NCBI RefSeq assembly: GCF_000797495.1
Contig: NZ_JTGN01000022.1
Location: forward strand, 34,986 to 98,985
Reading direction: 5' to 3'
DNA length: 64,000 bases
Source of the DNA: Robinsoniella peoriensis
GTDB lineage: Bacteria > Bacillota > Clostridia > Lachnospirales > Lachnospiraceae
Both the position numbers and the translations under genes were made by a program. This document shows, one piece after another, positions 1 through 7,284 of this stretch (its first letter is position 1; each line of letters begins with the position of its first letter). Under the pieces are notes generated by a model that was given only the letters and a program-made list of their open reading frames with translations, did not search any database and had not been told where the DNA came from.

Positions 1-1
1 A

Positions 2-607
2 AATGTTATATCCATCAACTGTTCCGGTCATAAATACGGACTGGTATATCCCGGCATTGGGTGGGTTCTATGGAAACGCAAAGAATATCTTCCGGAGGAG
101 TTAATTTTTGAAGTGGATTATCTGGGGGGCAAAATGCCCACAATAGCCCTGAACTTTTCCAGATCCGCAAGTCAGATTATTGGTCAGTACTATAATTTTA
201 TCCGTCTTGGAAAAGAAGGATATCAGCGAATCCAGCAAAAGACCCAGGACGTGGCTCATTACCTGGCTGAACAATTAGAAGAAACCGGCATTTTCCATAT
301 CTACCACGATGGTAGTGACCTTCCGGTTGTGTGCTATACGCTGAAAGAGGATGAAAAGCGGGAATGGACGCTCTATGACTTATCGGACCGTCTGCTCATG
401 CGGGGATGGCAGGTTCCTACCTATCCATTGCCAAAGAACCTGGAAAACATTGTGATTCAAAGGATTGTGTGCCGTGCTGATTTAAATTATGACATGGCTG
501 AATTGTTGATCCGTGATGTGAAAGAGGGCATACAGGAACTAAACCAGGCCGCTGTACTGGTTCATGGAAAAAAAGCAGAGCCGAAGGTCTATGGATTTAC
601 TCATTAA
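2..607 (+). CDS. gadB: Glutamate decarboxylase, C-terminal part (5' end outside window)
   Basis: PLP-dependent enzyme that converts L-glutamate to GABA and CO2, consuming a proton; usually part of acid resistance in the cytoplasm. The reading frame is open to the left edge. Its first residues contain the SGHKYG motif, whose Lys (codon 32-34) is the Schiff-base lysine for PLP. It continues through VDYLGG and FSRSASQIIGQYY, both typical of the GadB family, and ends with the family's small C-terminal domain. About 200 residues are visible of a usual 460-470. A GTG at 113-115 could be read as a start, but homology runs straight through it upstream, so it is internal. No gadC antiporter or regulator is visible downstream; the next gene converges on it. 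Confidence 0.93.
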   Translation, partial: NVISINCSGHKYGLVYPGIGWVLWKRKEYLPEELIFEVDYLGGKMPTIALNFSRSASQIIGQYYNFIRLGKEGYQRIQQKTQDVAHYLAEQLEETGIFHIYHDGSDLPVVCYTLKEDEKREWTLYDLSDRLLMRGWQVPTYPLPKNLENIVIQRIVCRADLNYDMAELLIRDVKEGIQELNQAAVLVHGKKAEPKVYGFTH

Positions 608-621
608 TATCCTTAAGTAGA

Positions 622-667
622 AGAACAGGGCAGCTGTTGTAATGATAAAGGACAGTTGTCCTGTTCT
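622..667. terminator. Bidirectional intrinsic terminator
   Basis: AGAACAGG...CCTGTTCT forms a long stem, extended by G-U pairs, between the convergent gad and aldo/keto reductase genes. The T-run after it is weak (ATATGTTTACTTT on the + strand). Confidence 0.6.
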
Positions 668-709
668 ATATGTTTACTTTACTGTACAATATTTTTACTG
701 CTAAAATCC

Positions 710-1627
710 TTACGGCAGCTGCCTTCCTGCTGCCATATACAACTCATACCACTCTTCCCTTGTAAGCGTAATATCCGATGCTTTGCAGATATCCGCCACC
801 CTCTGTTTATTCGTACTTCCCACGATTGCCTGTATTCTGGCCGGATGCCGCAGTATCCATGCAATTGCAATGGCATTATTTGAAACCTGATATTTTTCAG
901 CCAGTCGGTCAATTGTCTTATTTAGCAGCGGGAATTTTTCATTATTTAAGAAGACACCTTCAAACATTCCATATTGGAACGGTGACCACGCCTGAATGGT
1001 GATATCTTTTAATCTGCAATATTCTAATACCCCTCCGTCACGGTTTGTTCCAGCGTCATTATGAATATTTACATTAATACCGGCATCTATGATTCCACAA
1101 TGAGCAATACTAAACTGCAGCTGGTTAATTAGAATTTTATTATCACAATATTTATTCAATAATTCCATTTGATATGGATTTTCATTGCTTACCCCGAAAT
1201 AACGGACCTTTCCGGATTTCTCCAGTTCCTGGAATGCACCGGCTACTTCCTCCGGTTCCATTAAGGTATCCGGGCGATGAAGCAGCAGGATATCCAGGTA
1301 ATCCGTTTTTAATCGTTTCAGGCTGCCTTCTACCGAGTTGATTATATGTTCTTTAGAAAAATCAAAACAGCATCCCGGCCGTATCGCACACTTTGACTGA
1401 ATCAGCATTCTGTTCCGAAGCCCCGCGTCTGTCACATCACCAAAAATCTCCTCGGCACTTCCTCCTGCGTAGATATCCGCATGACCAAAAAAATTAATTC
1501 CCTGATCCATAGCAGTATCAATCAATGACCTTACTGCTTCCTTTGTCTTTAATTCTGTGATTCTCATACATCCAAGTCCTATTTCCGGCACCTGGATTTT
1601 TCCATTTCCAATGTTGATATTTTTCAT
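710..1627 (-). CDS. Aldo/keto reductase
   Basis: Cytoplasmic NAD(P)H-dependent oxidoreductase of the (alpha/beta)8-barrel AKR superfamily, resembling the YdhF-like group; physiological substrate unknown. Numbered from the upstream ATG at 1633, the AKR catalytic tetrad is complete: D53, Y55 (in HADIY), K81 and H119 (in LLLHRP). FGVSN (substrate pocket) and the C-terminal GSTNKQR (cofactor phosphate contacts) are also present. About 305 residues is a normal length. The second ATG at 1627 is preferred because AAAGGA lies 7 nt before it, but only 1 nt before the ATG at 1633. A TATAAT at 1662-1667 (minus strand) is a candidate -10 with no good -35. It stands alone and converges on gad. Confidence 0.9.
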   Translation of the reverse strand: MKNINIGNGKIQVPEIGLGCMRITELKTKEAVRSLIDTAMDQGINFFGHADIYAGGSAEEIFGDVTDAGLRNRMLIQSKCAIRPGCCFDFSKEHIINSVEGSLKRLKTDYLDILLLHRPDTLMEPEEVAGAFQELEKSGKVRYFGVSNENPYQMELLNKYCDNKILINQLQFSIAHCGIIDAGINVNIHNDAGTNRDGGVLEYCRLKDITIQAWSPFQYGMFEGVFLNNEKFPLLNKTIDRLAEKYQVSNNAIAIAWILRHPARIQAIVGSTNKQRVADICKASDITLTREEWYELYMAAGRQLP

Positions 1628-1817
1628 GTTCATTTCCTTTCTACTTTATTATTTTAACTTTATTATAGCTGATTTATAAGTTCTGTAGAAAGTTACCAGA
1701 ATCAGGGAACAATTGTGGACATTTGCAAACCTTACATGCAACCGCCTCAGCTTCCTGATATAGATGATATCATCACTAGATAAAATAAACTAATTATTAT
1801 AATTACCATTATTTATC

Positions 1818-1846
1818 TTGAAATTTCTAATACTATATGCTATATT
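1818..1846 (+). promoter_or_regulatory. Sigma-A promoter of antitoxin RNA (locus 1)
   Basis: TTGAAA at 1818-1823, a 17-nt spacer, and TATATT at 1841-1846. It reads rightward toward a terminator shared with a small toxin gene on the other strand. No protein start follows, so its product is most simply a small RNA. Confidence 0.7.
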
Positions 1847-1852
1847 AAACAC

Positions 1853-1945
1853 ATAAAGAGCAACCGCCCACAAGGTGGGTTGACCTTATTTAGAGTAAGA
1901 AAAACCACCCGTTCGCTTGGTCAAAAGTTTCAGGGTGGTTTTTCT
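1853..1945 (+). ncRNA. Putative antisense antitoxin RNA, type I toxin-antitoxin locus 1
   Basis: Inferred RNA of about 90 nt, from about 7 nt after the -10 box to the terminator at 1900-1943. Its 3' part is complementary to the 3' untranslated region of the toxin message from 1953-2039. Its first part (AGAGCAACCG...TGACCTT) resembles the toxin's own leader (AGAGCAATCG...TGACCTT, minus strand from about 2100), so the two RNAs begin alike and the ends of a long toxin transcript could pair. This organisation matches known type I systems such as txpA/RatA and bsrG/SR4. The transcript itself is predicted. Confidence 0.65.
1900..1943. terminator. Bidirectional terminator shared by toxin mRNA and antitoxin RNA
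   Basis: A perfect 11-bp stem, AAAAACCACCC / GGGTGGTTTTT, whose arms supply the T-run on both strands. It lies between a rightward promoter with no ORF and the 3' end of a leftward small ORF. Confidence 0.85.
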
Positions 1946-1952
1946 ATGTTCA

Positions 1953-2039
1953 TTAATGACAGATCATATAAATGAACGTCAGTAATCCTATAATAAACAT
2001 TCCAAATGCCATTAAATCCTTGAAATCGAAATGTTTCAT
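1953..2039 (-). CDS. Small hydrophobic holin-like peptide, putative type I toxin (locus 1)
   Basis: A 28-residue peptide beginning MKHFDFKDLMAFGMF and ending FIYMICH. It has a short polar N-terminus and one hydrophobic membrane-spanning stretch (about residues 9-27). Size, layout and the FKDLMAFGMF-type start resemble Firmicute 'putative holin-like toxin' peptides (Hol_Tox, the BsrG/TxpA-type group), which depolarise the membrane when over-produced. A strong GGAGGTGAT precedes the ATG. The message has its own promoter at 2109-2137 and an opposing antisense RNA gene, which argues against a random ORF. Function is inferred from family and layout. Confidence 0.72.
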   Translation of the reverse strand: MKHFDFKDLMAFGMFIIGLLTFIYMICH

Positions 2040-2108
2040 AGACATCACCTCCATTCTATGTAAAATGAAGGTCAGCATCACCCCGTAACACGATTGCTCT
2101 TACCGAGA

Positions 2109-2137
2109 AGTATAGCATACAGGACACTAATTGACAA
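2109..2137 (-). promoter_or_regulatory. Sigma-A promoter of toxin gene (locus 1)
   Basis: On the minus strand, TTGTCA (2132-2137), a 17-nt spacer, and TATACT (2109-2114). Transcription would start near 2102, giving a leader of about 65 nt before the toxin ATG. Confidence 0.75.
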
Positions 2138-2214
2138 TATTTTTATCATTAAAATTTACTATGTTTTTTATTTTTTAAATATGCATCTTATTATATATAA
2201 TTAGATCTAATTTC

Positions 2215-3069
2215 TTAAAAATTCTTCCGATATTCACTTGGCGTCATATGCGTAAACCGTTCAAAACATCTGCTGTATGTCAGCGTATTCTTAAATCCCA
2301 CAGACTTTGCTATTGCATTTATGGACAATTTTGAGTAAGTCAGTAGTTCTTTTGATTTATTAACCCGGTATTCGTTTACGTACTGGTGTATTGTCATTCC
2401 CATATGATCTTTAAACAGCTTGCAAAAATAATATTTTGAAAAGCTTACTTCGTTGCAGATCGTATCCACATCCAGATCATTTTTATAATTACCGGCTATA
2501 TATTTCAGGGAAAGATTTACTACTGTCTCCTGTACGGGTGTTATCTTTTTGGTTTCTAAAATACTGTTGGATATTTTATACAATTCAAAAAAAATATTAT
2601 GTATAATCAGGCTTGCCTGCATATCATCCAGAACTTCTTTCTTAAAGGTTATCTGGCTCATTTCTAAAAACAGGTCCAGAATGCTGCTCAGTCTGTCGGT
2701 TGGGATTATACTGGACTTATTTCTCACCAGATTGTAATATAGTTTTGCATGTGTACCCCGGATTATAATATAGAAATATTCCCAGTTTTTACTTGTACGG
2801 GTGAATGTAAGCGGCGTATTGCAGGAAGAAATTACGACATTATCCTGGTAGATATACTGGGTGCTTTGGTTTTTTGTGAACCGGACAACTCCCGAAACGG
2901 AATATAATAAAATATAATCATAATAGTTATTTGCATTTCCCAGAATAAATTTTTTTTCATTGCAGAATCCACATTCTTTTACATAGAATGGCAGGCTCTC
3001 TGTCTGGTGGGAAATTAGATTTGTTCTTTTTGTGTAATGATCCGGTAAATTTCTTTTAGGTAATATCAC
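2215..3069 (-). CDS. AraC-family transcriptional regulator
   Basis: A DNA-binding regulator with a beta-rich N-terminal sensing region (about residues 10-150) and a C-terminal AraC double helix-turn-helix (about the last 100 residues), including the SINAIAKSVGFKN second helix and the closing MTPSEYRK. It is divergent from the sugar ABC operon at 3317 and probably controls it by binding the direct repeat at 3192-3226. An ATG at 3117 opens the frame but lacks a ribosome binding site. The GTG at 3069 follows GGAGGG by 8 nt and lies 60 nt after the predicted transcription start, so it is preferred (284 residues). The inducer is unknown; rhamnose or a related sugar is inferred from the neighbours. 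Confidence 0.88.
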   Translation of the reverse strand: MILPKRNLPDHYTKRTNLISHQTESLPFYVKECGFCNEKKFILGNANNYYDYILLYSVSGVVRFTKNQSTQYIYQDNVVISSCNTPLTFTRTSKNWEYFYIIIRGTHAKLYYNLVRNKSSIIPTDRLSSILDLFLEMSQITFKKEVLDDMQASLIIHNIFFELYKISNSILETKKITPVQETVVNLSLKYIAGNYKNDLDVDTICNEVSFSKYYFCKLFKDHMGMTIHQYVNEYRVNKSKELLTYSKLSINAIAKSVGFKNTLTYSRCFERFTHMTPSEYRKNF

Positions 3070-3137
3070 AATGAAGACCCTCCAATTAAAAACTGTATTG
3101 TTAACTTTTTTCGTCATGCGTTAACATTCATTTAAAA

Positions 3138-3166
3138 ATTATATAATAAATCCTTTATTTTTTCAA
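3138..3166 (-). promoter_or_regulatory. Sigma-A promoter of the AraC regulator
   Basis: On the minus strand, TTGAAA (3161-3166), a 17-nt spacer, and TATAAT (3138-3143). It lies about 25 nt from the nearest repeat of the operator at 3192-3226, so autoregulation is possible. Confidence 0.72.
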
Positions 3167-3191
3167 AAATAATAGTAAGATAGTCCAAAAT

Positions 3192-3226
3192 AACAATTTT
3201 TGATAGCAGAAAAACAATTTTTGATA
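3192..3226 (+). promoter_or_regulatory. Direct-repeat operator, probable AraC-type binding site
   Basis: AACAATTTTTGATA occurs at 3192-3205 and again, identically, at 3213-3226. The 21-bp centre spacing puts both copies on the same face of the helix. They abut the candidate -35 of the ABC operon, the classical position for activation by AraC-family dimers. Confidence 0.7.
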
Positions 3227-3254
3227 TTGAAAAACAAAAAAATCGGGGTAGTAT
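3227..3254 (+). promoter_or_regulatory. Candidate promoter of sugar ABC operon 1
   Basis: TTGAAA (3227-3232), a 16-nt spacer, and TAGTAT (3249-3254), directly downstream of the operator repeats. The poor -10 suits an activator-dependent promoter. An overlapping TATATG at 3252 is an alternative -10. Confidence 0.45.
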
Positions 3255-3316
3255 ATGCTTATCACAACGATCACAACACACAGTACCACAAAAAATTAAT
3301 AAGGGAAAGGGGAATA

Positions 3317-4825
3317 ATGATGAATGATTTTATCTTAGAGTTGAAAGACGTTGTAAAAACCTTCGGCGGAGTAACAGCATTGAATGGTGTTCACTTTCAA
3401 CTTAAGAGAGGTGAAATACATGCTCTTATGGGTGAAAATGGAGCCGGTAAATCTACGTTTATTAAAGTCATAACCGGGGTTCATCAACCGGACAGCGGTA
3501 TTATGCTTCTGGAGGGTGAAAAGATCACCCTGCGCTCCACTGCTGATTCCGCCAAGCTGGGAATTGCAGCTATCTACCAGCATGTAACTGCATTTCCTGA
3601 TTTATCGGTGACTGAAAATATTTTTATGGGTCAGGAGCTCAAAAATAAAGTTGGTTTGTATAACTGGAAGCTAATGACCCAAAGAGCGAAAGAACTGATT
3701 CTGCCGCTCAGCGGAGAAATTGATGTCAGCAAACCTATGGGAGCTCTCAGTGTAGCCCAGCAGCAACTGGTAGAAATAGCAAAGGCGCTGTCCAGAGATG
3801 CACGCATTCTGATTATGGATGAGCCTACGGCATCTTTAACCAGAACAGAATGCGAACAACTGTACCAGATTGCGGAACGTTTAAGAGATGAAGGCGTATC
3901 CATTATATTTATTACACATAAATTTGAAGACATGTATCGGTTGGCAAGCCGGGTTACGGTATTCCGGGATTCCAGGTACATAGGCAGCTGGGATGTGGAG
4001 AAAATCTCCAATCAGAAGCTGATAGCAGAAATGGTAGGGCGTGAACTAAGTCAGATGTACCCCACCAAAAACTCCAAAATCGAAGATGTTGTGCTGGAAG
4101 TAGAAAACCTGTCAAAAGAAGGTTACTTTAAAAATGTTTCCTTTCAGGTGCGAAAAGGGGAAATACTGGCAATTACAGGACTTGTTGGCGCTGGAAGGAC
4201 AGAAGTATGTCAGAACATCTTTGGTATTATGAAACCAGATTCCGGTTCGATTAAACTGGAAGGAAAAGAAGTTAAAATCCGCACCCCCATTGATGCGTTG
4301 CAGTATGGAATTGGACTGCTTCCGGAGGACCGGCAGATACAGGGGCTTGTGAATGAACTTCCTATTTACCAAAATGTTTCCTCCGCCGTAATGAAAAAGT
4401 TTACAAAAGGCATTCTTTTACAGGAAGAGGATGAAATGAAAAATGCCATTTCTTTATGCCAGAAGATTCAGTTAAAAGCAAAAGATATCAGCGCGCCACC
4501 CTCCTCTTTATCCGGCGGTAATCAGCAAAAAGTAGTATTTGCAAAGTTACTGAGCTGTGATTTAAAGGTTCTGATCTTAGATGAGCCCACAAAGGGCATT
4601 GACGTGGGCGCTAAATATTCTATATATGAAATTATGAATGAGCTTGCAGCAAATGGATATGCCATTATCATGGTTTCTTCCGAAATGCCGGAAGTACTTG
4701 GAATGGCAGACCGTATTGTAGTTATGAAGTCCGGACGTGTCACCGGTCAGTTTGAGTCTGGCGGAACTACTCAGGAAATGATTCTGGAAGCTTCTTTAAA
4801 AAACAAAGACGGAAAGGAGGAGTAA
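3317..4825 (+). CDS. Sugar ABC importer ATP-binding protein, rhamnose/ribose type (system 1)
   Basis: Cytoplasmic ATPase with two fused nucleotide-binding domains, which drives a CUT2-family monosaccharide importer. The first domain has an intact Walker A (GENGAGKS), a QHVT Q-loop, signature LSVAQQQ and Walker B ILIMDEPT. The second has the degenerate Walker A GLVGAGRT normal for this family, signature LSGGNQQ and Walker B ILDEPTKG. The frame opens at 3200, but AAGGGAAAGGGG lies just before the ATG at 3317 and the family homology begins there (502 residues). It is very similar throughout to the ATPase at 12448-13950, which sits in a rhaM operon, so rhamnose or a close relative is the likely cargo. 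Confidence 0.93.
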   Translation: MMNDFILELKDVVKTFGGVTALNGVHFQLKRGEIHALMGENGAGKSTFIKVITGVHQPDSGIMLLEGEKITLRSTADSAKLGIAAIYQHVTAFPDLSVTENIFMGQELKNKVGLYNWKLMTQRAKELILPLSGEIDVSKPMGALSVAQQQLVEIAKALSRDARILIMDEPTASLTRTECEQLYQIAERLRDEGVSIIFITHKFEDMYRLASRVTVFRDSRYIGSWDVEKISNQKLIAEMVGRELSQMYPTKNSKIEDVVLEVENLSKEGYFKNVSFQVRKGEILAITGLVGAGRTEVCQNIFGIMKPDSGSIKLEGKEVKIRTPIDALQYGIGLLPEDRQIQGLVNELPIYQNVSSAVMKKFTKGILLQEEDEMKNAISLCQKIQLKAKDISAPPSSLSGGNQQKVVFAKLLSCDLKVLILDEPTKGIDVGAKYSIYEIMNELAANGYAIIMVSSEMPEVLGMADRIVVMKSGRVTGQFESGGTTQEMILEASLKNKDGKEE

Positions 4826-4828
4826 GAG

Positions 4829-5833
4829 ATGAAGTCGGATAAAAATACATTTATGGAAAAAATTACAGGCAACAGAAACTTTGGACTTTTGGTTGGATTT
4901 GCTGTACTGCTGGCCGCAGCTGCTTTTATCACACCTTCCATGTACTCCTTAACTTCAATACTGAACATGCTGCGAAACAATGCCGTATATGCACTTCTTG
5001 CAGTAGGGATGATGATGGTTATCATCACAGGAGGGATTGACTTATCTGTAGCATCTACATTAAGTTTAGCCGGAGTTATCTGCTCCTCTCTGATGAACAG
5101 CTATCAGAATATCCCGGGAATCGTCTGGGTTATTCTGGGTATTGCAGTCGGTATTTTATGTGGTGCTTTTAATGGATTTATCGTAGGTTATTTAAAAATG
5201 GTCCCCATGATTGCAACGCTAGGTACCATGTATATTTTCCGCGGACTGGCATTTCTCTGCAGCGGTGGCAACTGGTGGTTTCCTCACCAGTTTACAGATA
5301 ATTATGTTACCTTTTCTTCCGGTCAGTTCCTTGGTATCTATAATATTTTATGGTTTGTAATCGTAATCTTTGTACTTGCCGGTATTTTTCTTGGCTATAC
5401 CTCTTACGGCAGACGTATTTATGCCATTGGTACAAACCGGGAATCAGCTAAAGTTGCCGGTATCAAAGAAGCCAGGGTTACCTTTATGGCATTTACAATC
5501 TGTGGTGCACTTGCCGGACTGTCCGGAATGCTTTACACCGCAAATTACTCAATCTGCTATTATGGCATGGGTGAGGGTTATGAAATGCAGGCCATTGCCA
5601 TTTGTATTCTGGGCGGTGTCAGCATCACCGGCGGAAGAGGTAAGATAGACGGTGTAATTATAGGATTTTTGATGATGAGCGTAATAACCTATTTCATCAG
5701 TTTACTCCCGGGACTTAGTGTGTGGCAAGATGCCATCCAGGGTGCAATCATAATTATTGCTGTAGCAATTAATTTATTTACACTGCGCTCCTCTGAAAAA
5801 AGAGTTTTAAAGGAAAGGGGTGCTTTGATATAA
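4829..5833 (+). CDS. Sugar ABC importer permease, CUT2 type (system 1, first permease)
   Basis: Inner-membrane channel subunit of the BPD_transp_2 family (334 residues, about 10 hydrophobic segments). Family signatures include IDLSVAS near the N-terminal third, FGRRIYAIG-like SYGRRIYAIGTN in the middle, and AIAICILGGVSITGG in the conserved C-terminal loop that contacts the ATPase. AAGGAGG precedes the ATG 3 nt after the ATPase stop. It overlaps the next permease by one base (TAATG), so the pair is translationally coupled and probably forms a heterodimeric channel. Confidence 0.93.
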   Translation: MKSDKNTFMEKITGNRNFGLLVGFAVLLAAAAFITPSMYSLTSILNMLRNNAVYALLAVGMMMVIITGGIDLSVASTLSLAGVICSSLMNSYQNIPGIVWVILGIAVGILCGAFNGFIVGYLKMVPMIATLGTMYIFRGLAFLCSGGNWWFPHQFTDNYVTFSSGQFLGIYNILWFVIVIFVLAGIFLGYTSYGRRIYAIGTNRESAKVAGIKEARVTFMAFTICGALAGLSGMLYTANYSICYYGMGEGYEMQAIAICILGGVSITGGRGKIDGVIIGFLMMSVITYFISLLPGLSVWQDAIQGAIIIIAVAINLFTLRSSEKRVLKERGALI

Positions 5834-7092
5834 TGAGCGGCGAACTTAAGACACCTGCCAGAGATCTGGCGGTGAAAGAAAAATTTAAATTATCCCGGTT
5901 TTTGGTTAAGTGGGAAATGATACTTGTCTATATTTTACTAGCAATTAATCTGGTGCTAATGGCTACCAGACCCGGACTTTACTTTTCCGCCGGTACCATT
6001 CAGTCCATTATTCAATCCGGTATGGATCTGTCCCCGCTTGTATTGGGTATGATCTTCGTACTTATGCTTGGAGACATTGATGTATCCGTTGCAGCAATCA
6101 TGATTGTTGCTTCTATGGTTACCGGTTTAAGCATGGATGCCGGTATCCCAATGATCTTAAGTGTATTATTTGGAATTGCTGCCGGAGGTGTATGTGGTGC
6201 ATTTAACGGATTTTTGATTGCTTACATAAAAATGCCTGCAGTTATTGTTACCATTTCTACCTCCATGCTCTTTCGCGGAATTGTAAAAATTATTCTGGAT
6301 GTAAACGTTTTAAAGCATTTCCCAAAATTTTATACGGATATCGCATGGCTGAATATTGCTGGCATACCGGTTGCTCTATTACTGTTTTTACTGATGGCTG
6401 CAATTTTTGTACTGTTTCTTCACCGTTCATCCTTTGGGCGAAAGTTATACATTATCGGCAATAATGCTACGGTAGCCACCTATTCCGGTATTAGTGTAGA
6501 GCATACCAAAATGGTTATTTTTGTTTTAATGGGAGTTATGGCAGGAATTGCTTCCATATTTTTTGTGGGTCGTATGGGCGGCGGTGTAAGTTCCACCATG
6601 GGCACCGGTTATGAGTTAGATGCTATTGCAATTTGTGTACTTGGCGGTGTCTCAACGAACGGAGGAAAAGGCAAAGTATATGGACCTGTGATTGGTACGC
6701 TTATTATGGCTTTTCTCATTTATACACTGGGATTAATGGGTGTGGATGCCAACTCCCGCAAAATATTAACCGGTTTTATATTAATTATTGCCGTACTGAT
6801 CCCTAACGTTAACAAACAGCTGATCGAAAACATCAAGCTGATGATACTTTATTCAAATAACAAAAATATTGAAGCAGTAAACTTAAAAGCGCTGGAAGAA
6901 GTGAAGACCATGAAAACATTAATTGCGCAGATTAAGAAGGACGAAAAATTAAGTGAACCGGAAAAAGCGGCAAAAATAAAAAAATATGAAGAAAAGATTG
7001 TAACTGTCCAGACAAAATGTAAAGAAACATCGGCATCCCTGAAATCAGAACTAAAAGAAGAAACAAAAAAGGCGAAGCAGCGCTTTTCCTGA
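5833..7092 (+). CDS. Sugar ABC importer permease with charged C-terminal extension (system 1, second permease)
   Basis: Second channel subunit, BPD_transp_2 family. The core (about residues 25-335) has the usual IDVSVAA, SFGRKLYIIGNN and IAICVLGGVSTNGG motifs. Unlike its partner and the other permeases in this window, it carries about 85 extra residues rich in Lys and Glu after the last membrane segment. These have heptad-like spacing and look like a cytoplasmic coiled coil. There is no frameshift: the frame runs continuously to a TGA at 7090. The tail may dock a cytoplasmic partner or simply be disordered; its role is unknown. Confidence 0.92.
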   Translation: MSGELKTPARDLAVKEKFKLSRFLVKWEMILVYILLAINLVLMATRPGLYFSAGTIQSIIQSGMDLSPLVLGMIFVLMLGDIDVSVAAIMIVASMVTGLSMDAGIPMILSVLFGIAAGGVCGAFNGFLIAYIKMPAVIVTISTSMLFRGIVKIILDVNVLKHFPKFYTDIAWLNIAGIPVALLLFLLMAAIFVLFLHRSSFGRKLYIIGNNATVATYSGISVEHTKMVIFVLMGVMAGIASIFFVGRMGGGVSSTMGTGYELDAIAICVLGGVSTNGGKGKVYGPVIGTLIMAFLIYTLGLMGVDANSRKILTGFILIIAVLIPNVNKQLIENIKLMILYSNNKNIEAVNLKALEEVKTMKTLIAQIKKDEKLSEPEKAAKIKKYEEKIVTVQTKCKETSASLKSELKEETKKAKQRFS

Positions 7093-7174
7093 TGCAGAGA
7101 AAAAACTCTTGTGTTATAAACAATAGCAAGACCATCTGTCCTGATATTGCTTATATATAGTCAATAACCCAACA

Positions 7175-7213
7175 CGAGGGGGCAGAAGCTGACCCTCGCG
7201 GCAGTGCAGCCGC
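7175..7213 (+). promoter_or_regulatory. Two adjoining GC-rich hairpins before the binding-protein gene
   Basis: CGAGGG...CCCTCG (7175-7198) and GCGGC...GCCGC (7198-7213) sit in the 190-nt gap between the last permease and the lipoprotein gene. No T-run follows, so this is more likely an RNA-stabilising or partial-termination element than a full terminator. Such elements often raise binding-protein expression above that of the permeases. Confidence 0.5.
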
Positions 7214-7284
7214 CAAATGAAACCATAAGCGCGGCCGTTTAGCTAACTGCCCGGGAAAATAAAATGAAAATGGAGGATAACAAC

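Noticed and set aside
113..607. Separate 164-residue gene beginning at GTG 113
   Set aside because: GadB homology, including the PLP lysine, continues upstream in the same frame to the window edge.
2199..2212. Perfect palindrome AATTAGATCTAATT just after the AraC gene
   Set aside because: It is AT-rich with no loop and no T-run, so it is not a credible terminator; chance is likely in such AT-rich DNA.
3070..3117. ATG at 3117 as start of the AraC gene
   Set aside because: It has no ribosome binding site, while the GTG at 3069 has GGAGGG at 8 nt.
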